A stretch of 64,000 nt of DNA from an uncultured Dysosmobacter sp. (GCA_934565855.1 CAKTIO010000007.1:1-64000); one strand, 5' to 3'. Positions 17,335 through 28,231 are shown, counted from the first letter of the stretch. Notes: generated by a model not told the origin, from the sequence alone. Translations and numbers: made by a program.

Positions 17335-18424
17335 GCTGACGCTCCGGGATTTTCGCAACTATCACAGCCAGACCGTGACCCTGGATCCCAGCTGCAACGT
17401 CATTTTCGGGGAAAACGCCGAGGGAAAGACCAATCTGCTGGAGGCGGTGCTGTATCTTTCCAGCGGTAAATCGCCCCGCGCCCGGCGGGACCGGGAGCTG
17501 ATTCGCTTTGACGCGGACAGCGCCGGCATCACCGGACGGTTTTTCACCCGACAGCGGGACTTTACCGTACGGGTGGACCTGTTTCGGGGACAGCGGAGGA
17601 AAATGAGCGTCAACGGTGTCACGGCGAAAACCGCCGCCGCATTGGGAGAGGTCAGTGCCACCGTATTTTTCTGTCCCGATGACCTGTACCTCATCCGGGA
17701 GGGCGCGGCGCAGCGCAGGCGCTTTCTGGACACGGCGCTGTGCCAGCTGCGCCCCCGGTACGCGCTGGCGCTGAACGAGTACCACCGGGCATACGAGCAT
17801 AAGACCCGCATCCTGCGGGACAGCGGAGACTATCCGGACCTGCTGGCAGCGCTGCCGGACTTTAACGAACGGCTGGTGCAGTGCGGCGCGGCAGTGATCC
17901 ATTACCGCGCCCAGTACGTCTGCCGACTGCGGGAGTACGCCGCTACCAACCACGCGGAATGCTCCGGTGGCAAGGAGACGCTGGACATCGCCTATCAGAC
18001 CGTGTCCACTGTAACAGACCCGCTGGGGGATGTGGGCGTCATTGCCCAGCAGCTGCGGGAGCATATGGCGCAGCACCACGCCGCGGAGCTGGCGTCCCGC
18101 CTGTGCCTGTCCGGACCCCATAAGGACGATCTGCTGGTCAGCATCAACGGCAAGGAGGCGCGGTCCTTCTCCTCTCAGGGGCAGACCCGGACAGCGGCGC
18201 TTGCCATGAAGCTGGCGGAGCGGGAGATTTTGAAAAACAGCGTGGGAGAATATCCCCTGCTGCTGCTGGACGATGTGCTGTCCGAGCTGGACCCCCGGCG
18301 GCAGGAATTCGTGCTGAACCGCATCGCGGGGGGGCAGGTTTTCATCACCTGCTGCGAGGATGACCGCCTGCCAAGGCTTTTGGGCGGCAGGGTATTCCAT
18401 GTGGAGCACGGCACCGTCCGGTGA
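17321..18424 (+). CDS. recF: DNA replication and repair protein RecF
   Basis: 367-residue SMC-like ATPase that helps load RecA at gaps. Walker A is GENAEGKT (30-37), and the C-terminal Walker B/D-loop [16 protein letters not shown] is intact; the intervening Arg-rich arm (AAQRRRFLD) is typical. The start ATG 17321 lies inside the end of yaaA. It belongs to the dnaN-yaaA-recF-remB-gyrB-gyrA run. A parS-like site lies 18 bp after its stop. Confidence 0.95.
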   Translation: MQINELTLRDFRNYHSQTVTLDPSCNVIFGENAEGKTNLLEAVLYLSSGKSPRARRDRELIRFDADSAGITGRFFTRQRDFTVRVDLFRGQRRKMSVNGVTAKTAAALGEVSATVFFCPDDLYLIREGAAQRRRFLDTALCQLRPRYALALNEYHRAYEHKTRILRDSGDYPDLLAALPDFNERLVQCGAAVIHYRAQYVCRLREYAATNHAECSGGKETLDIAYQTVSTVTDPLGDVGVIAQQLREHMAQHHAAELASRLCLSGPHKDDLLVSINGKEARSFSSQGQTRTAALAMKLAEREILKNSVGEYPLLLLDDVLSELDPRRQEFVLNRIAGGQVFITCCEDDRLPRLLGGRVFHVEHGTVR

Positions 18425-18441
18425 TGAAGGCAGCGGCAGAG

Positions 18442-18457
18442 TGTTTCACATGAAACA
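18442..18457. promoter_or_regulatory. parS-like centromere site
   Basis: TGTTTCACATGAAACA differs from the ParB recognition consensus TGTTTCACGTGAAACA at one central base. It sits between recF and remB, about 3 kb from the presumed origin, which is where parS sites cluster. Binding by ParB/Spo0J is inferred; parA and parB are not in the window. Confidence 0.72.
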
Positions 18458-18546
18458 TGAAAAGGGACCTGCTTTACAGGCGGGTGTCCCGAAGGTCGGG
18501 CAGAATGGTCCTGCACCGCCGCAGAAAACAGCCAGGGAGGCGCGCC

Positions 18547-18819
18547 ATGTATCTGCACATCGGACAGAATGAAATGATCCCGGACCGGCGGATCATCGGT
18601 ATTTTTGATCTGGACAAGGCAACCTATTCCCGGCGCGCCCAGCGCTATCTCAACGACGCGGAGCGGGAGGGCGTGGTGCTGGATATCTCCGGCGACCTGC
18701 CAAAGTCCTTTGTGGTGTGTGACCACCCCTATCACCGCCAGATCGTGTATTTAAGCCAGCTGAACACCGCCACGCTGAAAAACCGGGCGGAGTCCGACAA
18801 GCTGGAGGCAGTATTTTAG
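18547..18819 (+). CDS. remB: RemB/DUF370 family regulator (YaaB)
   Basis: 90-residue protein of the extracellular-matrix regulator family found beside gyrB in many Firmicutes. The characteristic start [20 protein letters not shown] and the later [15 protein letters not shown] are clear. ATG 18547 is preceded by AGGGAGG. It probably binds DNA, by analogy with RemA. Members next to recF and gyrB are a stable part of the origin cluster. The ribosome site and 94-bp spacing to gyrB suggest the same transcript. Confidence 0.88.
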   Translation: MYLHIGQNEMIPDRRIIGIFDLDKATYSRRAQRYLNDAEREGVVLDISGDLPKSFVVCDHPYHRQIVYLSQLNTATLKNRAESDKLEAVF

Positions 18820-18913
18820 ATTCTTGATCCCAAGGGCAAGGAGAAGCAGACCTGAACGCCCGGCTGGTTCCGGTCCGGTTCTCTTTGCCCCGAACAAAGA
18901 AGGGAGTATATTC

Positions 18914-20857
18914 ATGGACGAACAGTTAAACCCCACCGCGGTCAGCGCGGAAAATGAGTACGACGCCTCGGAGATTCAGGTGCTGGAGGGACTGGAAGCG
19001 GTGCGCAAGCGCCCCGGTATGTATATCGGCTCCACCTCCTCCTCCGGTCTGCACCATCTGGTGTATGAGATCGTGGACAACTCCATCGACGAGGCGCTGG
19101 CAGGCTTCTGCAATCAGATCACCGTGGAGATCAACCAGGGCGACACCATCACTGTTACCGATAACGGACGCGGCATCCCCGTGGATATCCAGGCGCAGAC
19201 GGGGCGTCCCGCCCTGGAGGTGGTGTTCACCGTGCTGCACGCCGGCGGCAAGTTCGGCGGCGGCGGCTACAAGGTCTCCGGCGGTCTGCATGGCGTGGGC
19301 GCCTCCGTGGTGAATGCCCTGTCCGAGTGGCTCACCGTGCAGGTCCACAAGGACGGAAAGATCTACGAGATGAAGTTCTCCCGGGGACACATCACTCAGG
19401 AGATGACTGTGGTGGGCGTCACGGACCGCACCGGCACCACTGTGACCTTCAAACCCGACCCGGAGATGTTTGAGGACACTGTCTATTCTTATGACACCCT
19501 GCATATCCGGATGCGGGAGGAGGCGTTTTTGAATGCCGGTCTGCGCATCATCACCATCGACCACCGCGCCGGACAGGAGCAGCGGGACGAGATGTGCTAT
19601 GAAGGCGGCATCCGGGAGTTCGTCACCTACCTGAACCAGAACAAGGATGTGCTGCACGAGCAGGTCATCTACATGGCAGGACAGAAGGACGACTCCATGG
19701 CAGAGGTCGCCATGCAGTACAACGGCAGCTATAACGAGACCATCCTTTCCTTTGCCAACAATGTCCACACCCCGGAGGGCGGCATGCACGAGGAGGGCTT
19801 CAAGCGTGCCCTGACCAACGTGCTGAATGCCTACGGTCACAAGATCAAGATGCTGAAGGACGACGAGAAGATCTCCGGCGACGACGCCCGGGAGGGTTTG
19901 ACCGTGGTGATCTCCGTCAAGCTGACGGAGGCACAGTTCGAGGGACAGACCAAGGCAAAGCTGGGCAACAGCGAGATCCGGACGCTGGTGAACAGCATCG
20001 TCTCCGACAAGCTGGAGCAGTTCCTGGAGGAAAATCCTCAGGTGGGCAGAATGATCATCGACAAGGCACAGATGGCAAGCCGCGCCCGGGAGGCTGCCCG
20101 CAAGGCACGGGACAACATCCGCCGCAAAACGGCGCTGGGCGGCGCCGCCATGCCCGACAAGCTGCGGGACTGCAATGAGAACAACCCCGAGCTGACCGAA
20201 CTGTATATCGTCGAGGGCGACTCCGCAGGCGGCTCTGCCACCCAGGGACGGGATTCCCGCTTCCAGGCGATCCTTCCCCTGTGGGGCAAGATGCTGAACG
20301 TGGAGAAGGTCCGGGAGGAAAAGGTCATCGGCAATGACAAGCTCCAGCCCGTCATCACCGCTCTGGGCGCGGGACTGGGCGACGATTTCGACCTGTCCAA
20401 GCTCCGTTACCACAAAATCATCATCATGGCGGATGCCGATGTGGACGGCGCACACATCCGCACGCTGCTGCTGACGTTTTTCTTCCGCTATATGCGCCCG
20501 CTGATCGAGCATGGCTATGTATACTCCGCCGTGCCGCCGCTGTATAAGCTGACCCGCGGAAAGACCACCCGCGTGGCGTTTTCCGACCCGGAGCGGGATA
20601 AGGTGTCCGCTGAGATGCGGGGAGACAATCCCAACGCCAAAATCGACATCAGCCGGTACAAGGGCTTGGGCGAGATGGACCCCCACGAGCTGTGGGAGAC
20701 CACGATGGACCCGGAAAAGCGCACCCTCAAGCGCATCGAGCTGGACGACGCCGTGGCGGCAGACGCCACCTTCACCGTGCTGATGGGCGAAAAGGTGGAG
20801 CCGAGAAAAGAATTTATCGAGCGCAGAGCGCGCTACGCTGTGAATCTGGATTATTGA
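18914..20857 (+). CDS. gyrB: DNA gyrase subunit B
   Basis: 647-residue ATPase subunit of gyrase, which introduces negative supercoils. The GHKL ATPase domain is at the N-terminus ([34 protein letters not shown]), and the TOPRIM domain carries EGDSAGGSA followed by the acidic DADVDGAHI motif. The C-terminal region ends YAVNLDY, as usual. ATG 18914 is preceded by AAGAAGGGAG. gyrA follows 20 bp later, so the two subunits are co-expressed. Confidence 0.98.
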   Translation: MDEQLNPTAVSAENEYDASEIQVLEGLEAVRKRPGMYIGSTSSSGLHHLVYEIVDNSIDEALAGFCNQITVEINQGDTITVTDNGRGIPVDIQAQTGRPALEVVFTVLHAGGKFGGGGYKVSGGLHGVGASVVNALSEWLTVQVHKDGKIYEMKFSRGHITQEMTVVGVTDRTGTTVTFKPDPEMFEDTVYSYDTLHIRMREEAFLNAGLRIITIDHRAGQEQRDEMCYEGGIREFVTYLNQNKDVLHEQVIYMAGQKDDSMAEVAMQYNGSYNETILSFANNVHTPEGGMHEEGFKRALTNVLNAYGHKIKMLKDDEKISGDDAREGLTVVISVKLTEAQFEGQTKAKLGNSEIRTLVNSIVSDKLEQFLEENPQVGRMIIDKAQMASRAREAARKARDNIRRKTALGGAAMPDKLRDCNENNPELTELYIVEGDSAGGSATQGRDSRFQAILPLWGKMLNVEKVREEKVIGNDKLQPVITALGAGLGDDFDLSKLRYHKIIIMADADVDGAHIRTLLLTFFFRYMRPLIEHGYVYSAVPPLYKLTRGKTTRVAFSDPERDKVSAEMRGDNPNAKIDISRYKGLGEMDPHELWETTMDPEKRTLKRIELDDAVAADATFTVLMGEKVEPRKEFIERRARYAVNLDY

Positions 20858-20877
20858 TTCCTCAAGGAGGATAAACG

Positions 20878-23391
20878 ATGAGTAAAAAACCACAGTATGA
20901 TCCCGAAGAGATCCGGTATCCGGACCAGACCATCGTCAGCTCTCCCCTGGTGCCGGAGATGGAGAAGTCCTACATCGAGTACGCCATGAGCGTCATTGTG
21001 GGACGCGCCCTGCCGGACGTGCGGGACGGCATGAAGCCGGTCCACCGCCGCATTCTCTACGCCATGTACGAGGACAACCTGACCTCGGACAAGCCCTTTA
21101 AGAAATCCGCCACCTGCGTGGGCGACGTGCTGGGACGCTATCATCCCCACGGAGACGCCTCCGTATATGACGCAATGGTCCGTCTGGCGCAGGACTTTTC
21201 CATGCGCTATCCTCTGGTGGACGGACACGGAAACTTCGGCTCCATTGATGGAGACCCCCCCGCCGCCTACCGTTACACCGAGGCGCGGATGTCCAAGATC
21301 TCCGAGGAGCTGCTGCGGGACATTGAAAAGGACACCGTGGACTGGGACCCCAACTTTGACGAGTCCCGGAAGGAGCCCCGGGTGCTGCCCTGCCGTTTCC
21401 CCAATCTGCTGGTAAACGGTTCCTCCGGTATTGCCGTAGGTATGGCGACCAATATCCCGCCCCATAATCTGACCGAGGTCATCAACGCCTGCATCTGCGT
21501 GCTGGACAATCCCGAGGCGCAGCTGGCGGACCTGATGGAATATATCAAGGGACCCGACTTCCCCACCAGGGGCATCATTATGGGACGCAGCGGCATCCGT
21601 GCCGCCTACGCCACCGGACGGGGCAAGGTCATTGTCCGTGCCCGCCACGAGTTTGAGGAGTTCGGTCCCCAGAACCGCACCCGCATTGTCATCACCGAGA
21701 TCCCGTATCAGGTAAACAAGCGGATGCTGATCAAGAACATGGCAGACCAGGTGGAGGACAAGCGTCTGGAGGGCATTTCCGACATCCGGGACGAATCCGA
21801 CCGCAACGGCATGCGCATCGTCATTGAGCTGAAAAAGGATGCCAATGCCCAGGTGGTGCTGAACCGCCTGTTTGCCCAGACCCAGCTGCAGACCAGCTTT
21901 GCCATCAACATGCTGGCGCTGGTGGATAACCAGTCCCAGCCCAAGCTGCTGTCCCTGCGGCACATCATTGACGAGTACCTGGCGTTCCAGGAGGAGATCA
22001 TTGTCCGCCGGACCCGGTACGACCTGAAAAAGGCACAGGAGCGCGCCCATCTGCTGGAGGGTCTGCTGATTGCCCAGGACAACATCGACGAGGTCATTCA
22101 CACCATCCGGGAGTCCTATGACAACGCCAAGGAAAATCTGATGAAGCGCTTTGGTCTGGACGATGTGCAGGCGCAGGCGATTCTTGATATGCGACTGAAG
22201 GCACTGCAGGGACTGGACCGGGAGAAGCTGCAGACCGAGTACCGGGAGCTGGAGGACCGCATTGCCTACTTCGAGAAGCTGCTTGGCTCCGATGCCATGA
22301 TCCGGGACGTGCTGAAAAGCGAGCTGATCGCCATCCGGGACAAGTTCGGCGACGAGCGCAAGACCGAGATTCAGGAGGTAGAGGACGAGATCGACATCGA
22401 GGACCTCATCGAGGAGGAGGAGTGCGTCTTTACCCTCAGCCAGGGCGGCTATATCAAGCGGGTCCCCGTGTCCACCTACCGCACCCAGAACCGCGGCGGC
22501 AAGGGCGTTACCGCCACCTCCCTGCGGGAAGAGGATTATGTGTCCACCATCTTCACCGCCTCTACCCATGATTACATCCTGTTCTTTACCAATCTGGGCA
22601 GGGCTTACCGCCGCAAGGGCTATCTGATCCCCGAGGCGGGACGTACTGCCCGTGGCAGCAATATCGTCAACATCCTGCCTCTGGAAAGCGGAGAGCGGGT
22701 CACCGCCATGATCCACACCCGGGAGCTGAACGATGATGTGTTCCTGTTCATGATCACCCGGAACGGCACCGTGAAGCGCATTGCCTCCGCATCGCTGAAA
22801 AACATCCGCACCACCGGCATTCGGGCGCTGAATCTGGACGAGGGCGATGAGCTGATCTCCGTCCGGGAGACGGACGGAAACCAGAATATTCTGCTGATGA
22901 CCCACAACGGCGCGTCCATCTGCTTCCGGGAGAGCGATGTCCGCTGCATGGGCAGAGAAGCGGTAGGTGTCCGCGGCATCAAGCTGCGGGAGGGCGACTA
23001 TGTGGTGGCTGGCGTCCGCGCCATTGAGGGGCAGACCCTGCTTGCCATCACGGAGAACGGCTACGGCAAGCGCACGGATATTGCCGAGTACCTCCGGGGC
23101 GACGGTCCCCAGAGCCGCGGCGGCTTCGGTATGCGGGGCTATCAGGTCACGGAAAAGACCGGACCCATTGCCGGTGCCAAGGTGGTCACTGGAGAGGAGG
23201 ACATTCTGCTGATCTCGGATGATGGTACCATCATCCGTATGGCGTCCTCGGACGTGAACGTTTACAGCCGGACAGCACAGGGCGTCCGGGTCATGCGCCT
23301 GAAGGATGGCGTGAAGGTCATCTCCCTCGCCCGGGCGGAAAAGGAAGTCTCCGATGAAGCGGAGGAGCCGGTCCCCACGGAAGAGGCATGA
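20878..23391 (+). CDS. gyrA: DNA gyrase subunit A
   Basis: 837-residue breakage-reunion subunit. The catalytic Tyr is Tyr133 in YRYTEARM, and six C-terminal beta-pinwheel blades follow from about residue 520. The quinolone region reads [12 protein letters not shown]: the residue equivalent to E. coli Ser83 is Ala94, with Ser95 next and Asp98 kept (see findings). AAGGAGG precedes ATG 20878. Its last four bases (ATGA) overlap rnhA. The tail is short and acidic. Confidence 0.98.
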   Translation: MSKKPQYDPEEIRYPDQTIVSSPLVPEMEKSYIEYAMSVIVGRALPDVRDGMKPVHRRILYAMYEDNLTSDKPFKKSATCVGDVLGRYHPHGDASVYDAMVRLAQDFSMRYPLVDGHGNFGSIDGDPPAAYRYTEARMSKISEELLRDIEKDTVDWDPNFDESRKEPRVLPCRFPNLLVNGSSGIAVGMATNIPPHNLTEVINACICVLDNPEAQLADLMEYIKGPDFPTRGIIMGRSGIRAAYATGRGKVIVRARHEFEEFGPQNRTRIVITEIPYQVNKRMLIKNMADQVEDKRLEGISDIRDESDRNGMRIVIELKKDANAQVVLNRLFAQTQLQTSFAINMLALVDNQSQPKLLSLRHIIDEYLAFQEEIIVRRTRYDLKKAQERAHLLEGLLIAQDNIDEVIHTIRESYDNAKENLMKRFGLDDVQAQAILDMRLKALQGLDREKLQTEYRELEDRIAYFEKLLGSDAMIRDVLKSELIAIRDKFGDERKTEIQEVEDEIDIEDLIEEEECVFTLSQGGYIKRVPVSTYRTQNRGGKGVTATSLREEDYVSTIFTASTHDYILFFTNLGRAYRRKGYLIPEAGRTARGSNIVNILPLESGERVTAMIHTRELNDDVFLFMITRNGTVKRIASASLKNIRTTGIRALNLDEGDELISVRETDGNQNILLMTHNGASICFRESDVRCMGREAVGVRGIKLREGDYVVAGVRAIEGQTLLAITENGYGKRTDIAEYLRGDGPQSRGGFGMRGYQVTEKTGPIAGAKVVTGEEDILLISDDGTIIRMASSDVNVYSRTAQGVRVMRLKDGVKVISLARAEKEVSDEAEEPVPTEEA

Positions 23392-23825
23392 AAACAGTCA
23401 CGATTTATACAGACGGTGCTTGCAGCGGCAACCCCGGTCCCGGGGGCTGGGGAGCCATCCTGATGTACGGAGAGCACCGGAGGGAGCTGTCCGGCGGCGA
23501 GGCGGAGACCACTAACAACCGCATGGAGCTGACAGCGGTGATCTCCGCGCTGGAGCTTTTGAAGGAGCCGTGCATTGTGGAGCTGTGGAGCGACTCGAAA
23601 TATGTCATCGACGGATTGTCCAAGGGCTGGGCGAAGGGCTGGAAAGCCCGGGGCTGGCGGAAGGCGGACAAAAAGCCCGCGCTGAATCCCGACCTGTGGG
23701 AGCGCCTGCTGGCACAGGAGGCAGTGCATACCCTCCGTTACCATTGGGTCAAGGGTCACGCGGACAATGAATATAACAATCGCTGTGATGAGCTGGCGGT
23801 GCAGGAGAGCCGGAAGTTCCGGTAA
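23388..23825 (+). CDS. rnhA: Ribonuclease HI
   Basis: 145-residue RNase H1 that removes RNA from RNA-DNA hybrids such as R-loops and primers. All four catalytic carboxylates can be located: Asp in [16 protein letters not shown], Glu in NNRMELTAV, Asp in WSDSKYV and Asp in KGHADNEYN. It starts within the gyrA stop (ATGA), so it is translationally coupled; gyrA-rnhA coupling is not the common arrangement. It ends the origin-proximal plus-strand run, with a terminator about 160 bp on. Confidence 0.96.
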   Translation: MKTVTIYTDGACSGNPGPGGWGAILMYGEHRRELSGGEAETTNNRMELTAVISALELLKEPCIVELWSDSKYVIDGLSKGWAKGWKARGWRKADKKPALNPDLWERLLAQEAVHTLRYHWVKGHADNEYNNRCDELAVQESRKFR

Positions 23826-23983
23826 GCGCCGCGCGTGACCGTTGGAGAAAACGAAAATTTGCGGGTGTTCACAAATCGTTTACACATAAAACATAATTCC
23901 GCAAAAATTACCGGGTATCTTAAGAATCAAGCAAAGGGTTCTCCCAGCCCGATGCGAATTTTCTCCCTCCTAAAACACACACA

Positions 23984-24026
23984 ACAGAAAGCAGCCGCCT
24001 GATCAGGCGGCTGCTTCTGTTTTTTT
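23984..24026 (+). terminator. Terminator after rnhA
   Basis: Arms ACAGAA-A-GCAGCCGCCTGA and TCAGGCGGCTGC-TTCTGT with a one-base bulge (23984-24020), then a T-run to 24026. Confidence 0.88.
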
Positions 24027-24092
24027 ACCGAATGCCCCGGTGAATGAACAGGGAGAGGTTTTTCTTCTGCCCAATCCCGGCTTCTCTTTTCC

Positions 24093-24121
24093 TTGCAAAG
24101 CGGGGCGATTCGGGGTAAGAT
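24093..24121 (+). promoter_or_regulatory. Promoter of nadE
   Basis: TTGCAA (24093-24098), 17-bp spacer, TAAGAT (24116-24121), placed about 45 bp before the nadE start. Confidence 0.6.
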
Positions 24122-24166
24122 ACAGACAATACCGAAAGTGCTTCAGACCATAAGGAGGTTTGATTT

Positions 24167-26083
24167 ATGAAGGACGGTTTTCTCTCTGTTGCCTGCGGCT
24201 GCCCGGACCTGCGTCTGGCGGACTGCGGCTATAACGCAGAGCAGACATTTCAGATGATGCGCCGGGCGGAGTCCGCCGGTGTTAAGGTGCTGGTACTGCC
24301 GGAGCTGGGACTGACCGGCTATACCTGCGGCGACCTGTTTTATCAGGAGACGCTGCTGCGGGGCGCGGAGCAGGCGCTTGCCACCGTACTGGAGGCTACC
24401 CGGAATCTGGAGGTGGTAACGGTGGTGGGTCTGCCTCTGCGGCTGCACAACCGGCTGTATAACTGCGCGGCAGTGATCCAGCATGGCGTGATCCTGGGTG
24501 TGGTACCCAAGGTCCATCTGCCCAACTACAGTGAGTTTTACGAGAAGCGGCAGTTTGCTTCCGCGCCGCAGGAGCCGTGCCGCATTACCCTCTGCGGGCA
24601 GGAGAATATCCTCTTCGCCCGGGAACAGATATTTCCCTGCAGGACGCTGCCGGAGCTGGTGCTGGGCTTTGAAATCTGCGAGGACCTGTGGGTGCCGGAT
24701 TCTCCCTCCATCCGCATGGCGCAGGCGGGCGCCACCGTCATCGGCAACCTCTCCGCCAGCAACGACATCATCGGCAAGGACGCCTACCGCCGTCAGTTGG
24801 TGACCATGCAGTCCGCCAAGCTGATGTGCGGCTACCTTTACGCCAACGCCGGAGAGGGCGAATCCACCTCGGACGTGGTGTTCGGCGGACACCAGCTCAT
24901 TGCGGAAAACGGCACTCTGCTGGCGGAAAAGCGCTTTGAGTCCGGGCTGCTGGTGTCGGAGATCGACGTACAGCGTCTGGCATATGAGCGCCGCCGCACC
25001 CAGGAGCTGCCGGAGACGGAGCGGCGGACGGAGGGCGCTTCCTTCTCCATGACCCTCTCTGATACCAAGCTGACCCGGTATGTGGCTCCTCAGCCCTTTG
25101 TTCCCGAGGGACGGGAGGACCGGGACGCCCGCTGCCATGAGATCCTGCTGATTGCCTCTCTGGGATTGAAGCGCCGGCTGGAGCATACCCACGCCAAAAC
25201 AGCGGTGGTGGGGCTTTCCGGCGGACTGGATTCCACTCTGGCGGTATTGATCACCGGGCTTGCCATGAAGATGCTGGACCGCCCCATGACAGACATCGTG
25301 GCGGTGACCATGCCCTGCTTTGGCACCACGGACCGGACGAAAAACAACGCTGTGATTCTGGCAGAGCGCATGGGTGCCACGCTGAAAACCGTGGACATCT
25401 CCAACAGTGTCCGCAGCCACTTCCGGGACATCGGACACGATATGGAGGACCACTCCGTTACCTTTGAAAACGGACAGGCGCGGGAGCGCACCCAGGTGCT
25501 GATGGACGTGGCGAATCAGACCGGCGGCATTGTCATCGGTACCGGAGACCTCAGCGAGCTGGCGCTGGGCTGGTGTACCTACAACGGCGACCACATGAGC
25601 ATGTACGCTGTGAACACCTCCATCCCCAAGACGCTGGTGCGGCATCTGGTGGCGTATCTTGCGCGGGACAACGCCAAGAAGGACACGGAGCTGCAAAAGG
25701 TGCTGGAGGACATTCTGGACACGCCGGTGTCTCCGGAGCTGCTGCCTGCCGTGCAGGGCGAGATCGCCCAGAAAACGGAGGATCTGGTGGGTCCCTACGA
25801 GCTGCATGACTTCTTCCTGTACTATATCGTCCGGTGGGGCTTTTCTCCCCGGAAGGTGTTCCGGCTGGCGGAGTACGCTCTGGGCAGGGAGTATGACCGG
25901 GAGACCATCCTCAAGTGGCTGAGGACCTTCTATCGGCGGTTCTTCTCCCAGCAGTTCAAGCGGAACTGCCTGCCGGACGGACCCAAGGTGGGCAGCGCCG
26001 CTTTCTCTCCACGCGGTGACTGGCGGATGCCCAGCGATGCAAACGTAACGCTGTGGCAGGAGGAATTGGAGACCCTGAAGTAA
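24167..26083 (+). CDS. nadE: Glutamine-dependent NAD+ synthetase
   Basis: 638-residue two-domain enzyme making NAD+ from nicotinate adenine dinucleotide, ATP and glutamine. The N-terminal nitrilase-type amidase has its triad at about Glu46 (LPELGLTG), Lys115 (VPKVHLPNY) and Cys171 (FEICEDLW). The synthetase domain has the ATP pyrophosphatase loop SGGLDST (351-357), and the DLSEL/GWCTYNGDHMSMY region follows. AAGGAGG precedes ATG 24167. The length agrees with the long Firmicutes form. It is monocistronic between its own promoter and a GC-rich hairpin. Confidence 0.97.
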   Translation: MKDGFLSVACGCPDLRLADCGYNAEQTFQMMRRAESAGVKVLVLPELGLTGYTCGDLFYQETLLRGAEQALATVLEATRNLEVVTVVGLPLRLHNRLYNCAAVIQHGVILGVVPKVHLPNYSEFYEKRQFASAPQEPCRITLCGQENILFAREQIFPCRTLPELVLGFEICEDLWVPDSPSIRMAQAGATVIGNLSASNDIIGKDAYRRQLVTMQSAKLMCGYLYANAGEGESTSDVVFGGHQLIAENGTLLAEKRFESGLLVSEIDVQRLAYERRRTQELPETERRTEGASFSMTLSDTKLTRYVAPQPFVPEGREDRDARCHEILLIASLGLKRRLEHTHAKTAVVGLSGGLDSTLAVLITGLAMKMLDRPMTDIVAVTMPCFGTTDRTKNNAVILAERMGATLKTVDISNSVRSHFRDIGHDMEDHSVTFENGQARERTQVLMDVANQTGGIVIGTGDLSELALGWCTYNGDHMSMYAVNTSIPKTLVRHLVAYLARDNAKKDTELQKVLEDILDTPVSPELLPAVQGEIAQKTEDLVGPYELHDFFLYYIVRWGFSPRKVFRLAEYALGREYDRETILKWLRTFYRRFFSQQFKRNCLPDGPKVGSAAFSPRGDWRMPSDANVTLWQEELETLK

Positions 26084-26089
26084 AAATTT

Positions 26090-26135
26090 CCGCCCCCGTT
26101 TTCTCTGGCGGGCTGCCAGGGGAAAACGGGGGCGG
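26090..26135 (+). terminator. GC-rich hairpin after nadE
   Basis: Perfect 14-bp arms (26090-26103 and 26122-26135) with an inner CTGGC/GCCAG stem, but no T-run follows, so termination is only possible. Confidence 0.45.
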
Positions 26136-26251
26136 ACAGGACCGGGACCATGTTCAGAGAAAGCCGCCCGGCGCTGAAAAGCGGGGGCGTACCCTTGTCT
26201 CTGCTTTTTCAAGGGTTCCCGGTCACTTTTACCTGAAAGAAGCGTGTTATT

Positions 26252-26791
26252 ATGGAAAACCTCATCATCCGAAGGGCGCTGCCGCAGGATGTGGACGCTG
26301 TCTGCCGGATCTATGACCACATCCACACCGAGGAGGAGCAGGGGCGCGCCAGCATCGGCTGGGTGCGGGGCGTATATCCTGAGCGGGCAACGGCGGAAGC
26401 CGCCCTGTCCCGGGGAGACCTGTTTGTGCAGGAGCTGGCGGGACAGGTGACCGGCACCGCCATTCTGAACCAGACGCAGGTGGATGTTTATGAAAACGCA
26501 CCCTGGAAGCACCCTGCCCCGCCGGAGCAGGTGATGGTGCTGCACACGCTGGTCATTGACCCGGCTGTAAAGGTCCGGGGGCTGGGCAGCGCCTTTGTCG
26601 CCTATTATGAGCAGTATGCCCGGGAGCATGGCTGCCCCTATCTGCGGATGGACACCAATGTCCGCAATGAAAACGCCCGGCAGTTTTACCGGAAGCGGGG
26701 CTACCGGGAGATCGGCGTGGTTCCCTGTGTGTTCAACGGCATTTCCGGCGTGCAGCTGGTGCTTCTGGAAAAGAAGCTGAACGCGGAGTAA
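26252..26791 (+). CDS. GNAT N-acetyltransferase
   Basis: 179-residue acetyl-CoA-dependent acetyltransferase. The central strand and pyrophosphate loop are seen in HTLVIDPAVKVRGLGSAFVAYY, and the C-terminal DTNVRNENARQFYRKRGYRE is the standard GNAT helix and wedge. The substrate is unknown. The ribosome site before ATG 26252 is weak (AAAGAAG). It is between nadE and rpsT with hairpins on each side, so probably transcribed alone. Confidence 0.85.
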   Translation: MENLIIRRALPQDVDAVCRIYDHIHTEEEQGRASIGWVRGVYPERATAEAALSRGDLFVQELAGQVTGTAILNQTQVDVYENAPWKHPAPPEQVMVLHTLVIDPAVKVRGLGSAFVAYYEQYAREHGCPYLRMDTNVRNENARQFYRKRGYREIGVVPCVFNGISGVQLVLLEKKLNAE

Positions 26792-26827
26792 CGCTTTTCT
26801 TCCCAGCGGACAAAGAAACAAAATAAA

Positions 26828-26853
26828 AAAGGACATCCATTAGGATGTCCTTT
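26828..26853 (-). terminator. Terminator of rpsT
   Basis: Arms 26828-26838 and 26843-26853 (AAAGGACATCC / GGATGTCCTTT), loop ATTA. On the minus strand the A-run at 26823-26830 becomes a U-run, ending rpsT; it could also serve the plus-strand GNAT gene. Confidence 0.85.
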
Positions 26854-26868
26854 CTGTTTGGGTTCGAA

Positions 26869-27132
26869 TCAGCCGATCTTGTTCAGCTTCAGGGTCATAG
26901 CGCTCTTGCGGTGAGCAGCCGTATTCTTGTGCAGAATACCCTTCGCAACAGCCTGATCGACCTTCTTGACTGCAACCTTGTATGCGCCATCGGCCTCGGT
27001 GCGATTGCCTTCTGCGGCAGCGACCTCGAACTTCTTGATGGCGGTCTTCAGAGCGGACTTTTCAGCCTTATTGCGGGCGTTTCTCGCTTCGGCGATCAGA
27101 ACACGCTTTTTGGCAGACTTAATATTCGGCAA
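26869..27132 (-). CDS. rpsT: Ribosomal protein S20
   Basis: 87-residue basic protein of the small ribosomal subunit. The start is TTG 27132, giving MPNIKSAKKRVLIAEARNAR as in other S20 proteins, with AAGGAGG 7 bases upstream; the longer reading from 27159 would run through that ribosome site. UUG starts are typical of S20 genes and help keep translation under feedback control. It is divergent from gpr, as in many Clostridia where rpsT and gpr are neighbours. Confidence 0.96.
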   Translation of the reverse strand: MPNIKSAKKRVLIAEARNARNKAEKSALKTAIKKFEVAAAEGNRTEADGAYKVAVKKVDQAVAKGILHKNTAAHRKSAMTLKLNKIG

Positions 27133-27334
27133 ACCAAACACCTCCTTAGGCAAATTCAAATGAGGAGAAAATATTTTTCTCCCGTGCAGAATGATATTTT
27201 AGCAGTTCTGTAAACAAAAAGCAAGACTTTTTTTGCATTTTTTCAAGAAAATTCAAGAAAATTGTATATTGTGGCGTGGAAGGAAAAAAATAAATGAGAA
27301 ACACAAGATTTAGGGGCAGAAAGGAAGCGGTTTC

Positions 27335-28231
27335 ATGTGGACAAAGCGGACGGACCTGGCGCTGGAGGCGCGGGAGCTGTGGCAGGAATCCGCGGAGCGG
27401 ACCACAAAGCTGGAGGGCGTCCGGGCAGTGCGCCGCCGGAGTGAGGGCTATTCCGTGACAGAGGTGCAGGTGCTGAACGAGCAGGGCGCCCGGGTACTGG
27501 ACAAGCCGGTGGGAGTCTACCGGACGGTGGACCTGACGGGCTATTGGCAGCGGAAGCCGGATTTTTTCGCCCGGGCGGTGCGCACCGTGGGAGGCGAGCT
27601 GCGGTCCCTGCTGCCGGAAAACGGAGCGGCGCTGGTGGTGGGGCTGGGCAACGCCGCCATGACGCCGGACGCTGTGGGACCGGAGGTGCTGCATCATCTG
27701 TTGATCACCCGGCACCTCATTGCCTCCCTGCCCCGGCAGTTTGCGGGATTTCGTCCGGTGGCGGCAGTGGCGTCCGGTGTACTGGGGTCCACCGGAGTGG
27801 AGTCGGCGGAGACAGTCCGGGCGCTGGTGCGCCAGCTGAAGCCAGAGGTGGTGCTGGCGGTGGACGCGCTGGCGGCACGGCGGATGAACCGGCTGTGCTG
27901 CACGGTGCAGCTCAGTGACACGGGCATCATCCCCGGCTCCGGCGTGGGCAACCATCGGGCGGCGCTGAACCGCCGGACCCTGGGGGTTCCGGTCATCGCC
28001 ATCGGAGTGCCCACGGTGGTGGACGGAGCCACGCTGGCGGCAGACCTGCTGGAGGAGTCCGGCGTGACGGAGGTGGACCAGCGCCGCCTGCGCAGCCGGG
28101 GACGGACCATGATGGTCACCACCCGGGACATCGACGCCCAGGTGCGGGACCTGTCCAAGGTCATCGGCTACGGCATCAACTGGGCGCTTCAGCAGTTGGA
28201 GGTGGAGGAGATCACCTCCCTACTGAGCTGA
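27335..28231 (+). CDS. gpr: Spore germination protease GPR
   Basis: 298-residue aspartic-type protease that degrades small acid-soluble spore proteins when spores germinate. Family sequence is evident in RTDLALEARELW at the N-terminus (the autoprocessed propeptide), VVGLGNAAMTPDAVGPEV and VLAVDALAARRMNRLCCTVQ. It is the clearest sign that the organism forms endospores. The gene would be expected under a forespore sigma factor; I could not identify a convincing sigma-G promoter. In Bacillus and many Clostridia gpr adjoins spoIIP; here spoIIP is about 12 kb away. Confidence 0.95.
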   Translation: MWTKRTDLALEARELWQESAERTTKLEGVRAVRRRSEGYSVTEVQVLNEQGARVLDKPVGVYRTVDLTGYWQRKPDFFARAVRTVGGELRSLLPENGAALVVGLGNAAMTPDAVGPEVLHHLLITRHLIASLPRQFAGFRPVAAVASGVLGSTGVESAETVRALVRQLKPEVVLAVDALAARRMNRLCCTVQLSDTGIIPGSGVGNHRAALNRRTLGVPVIAIGVPTVVDGATLAADLLEESGVTEVDQRRLRSRGRTMMVTTRDIDAQVRDLSKVIGYGINWALQQLEVEEITSLLS

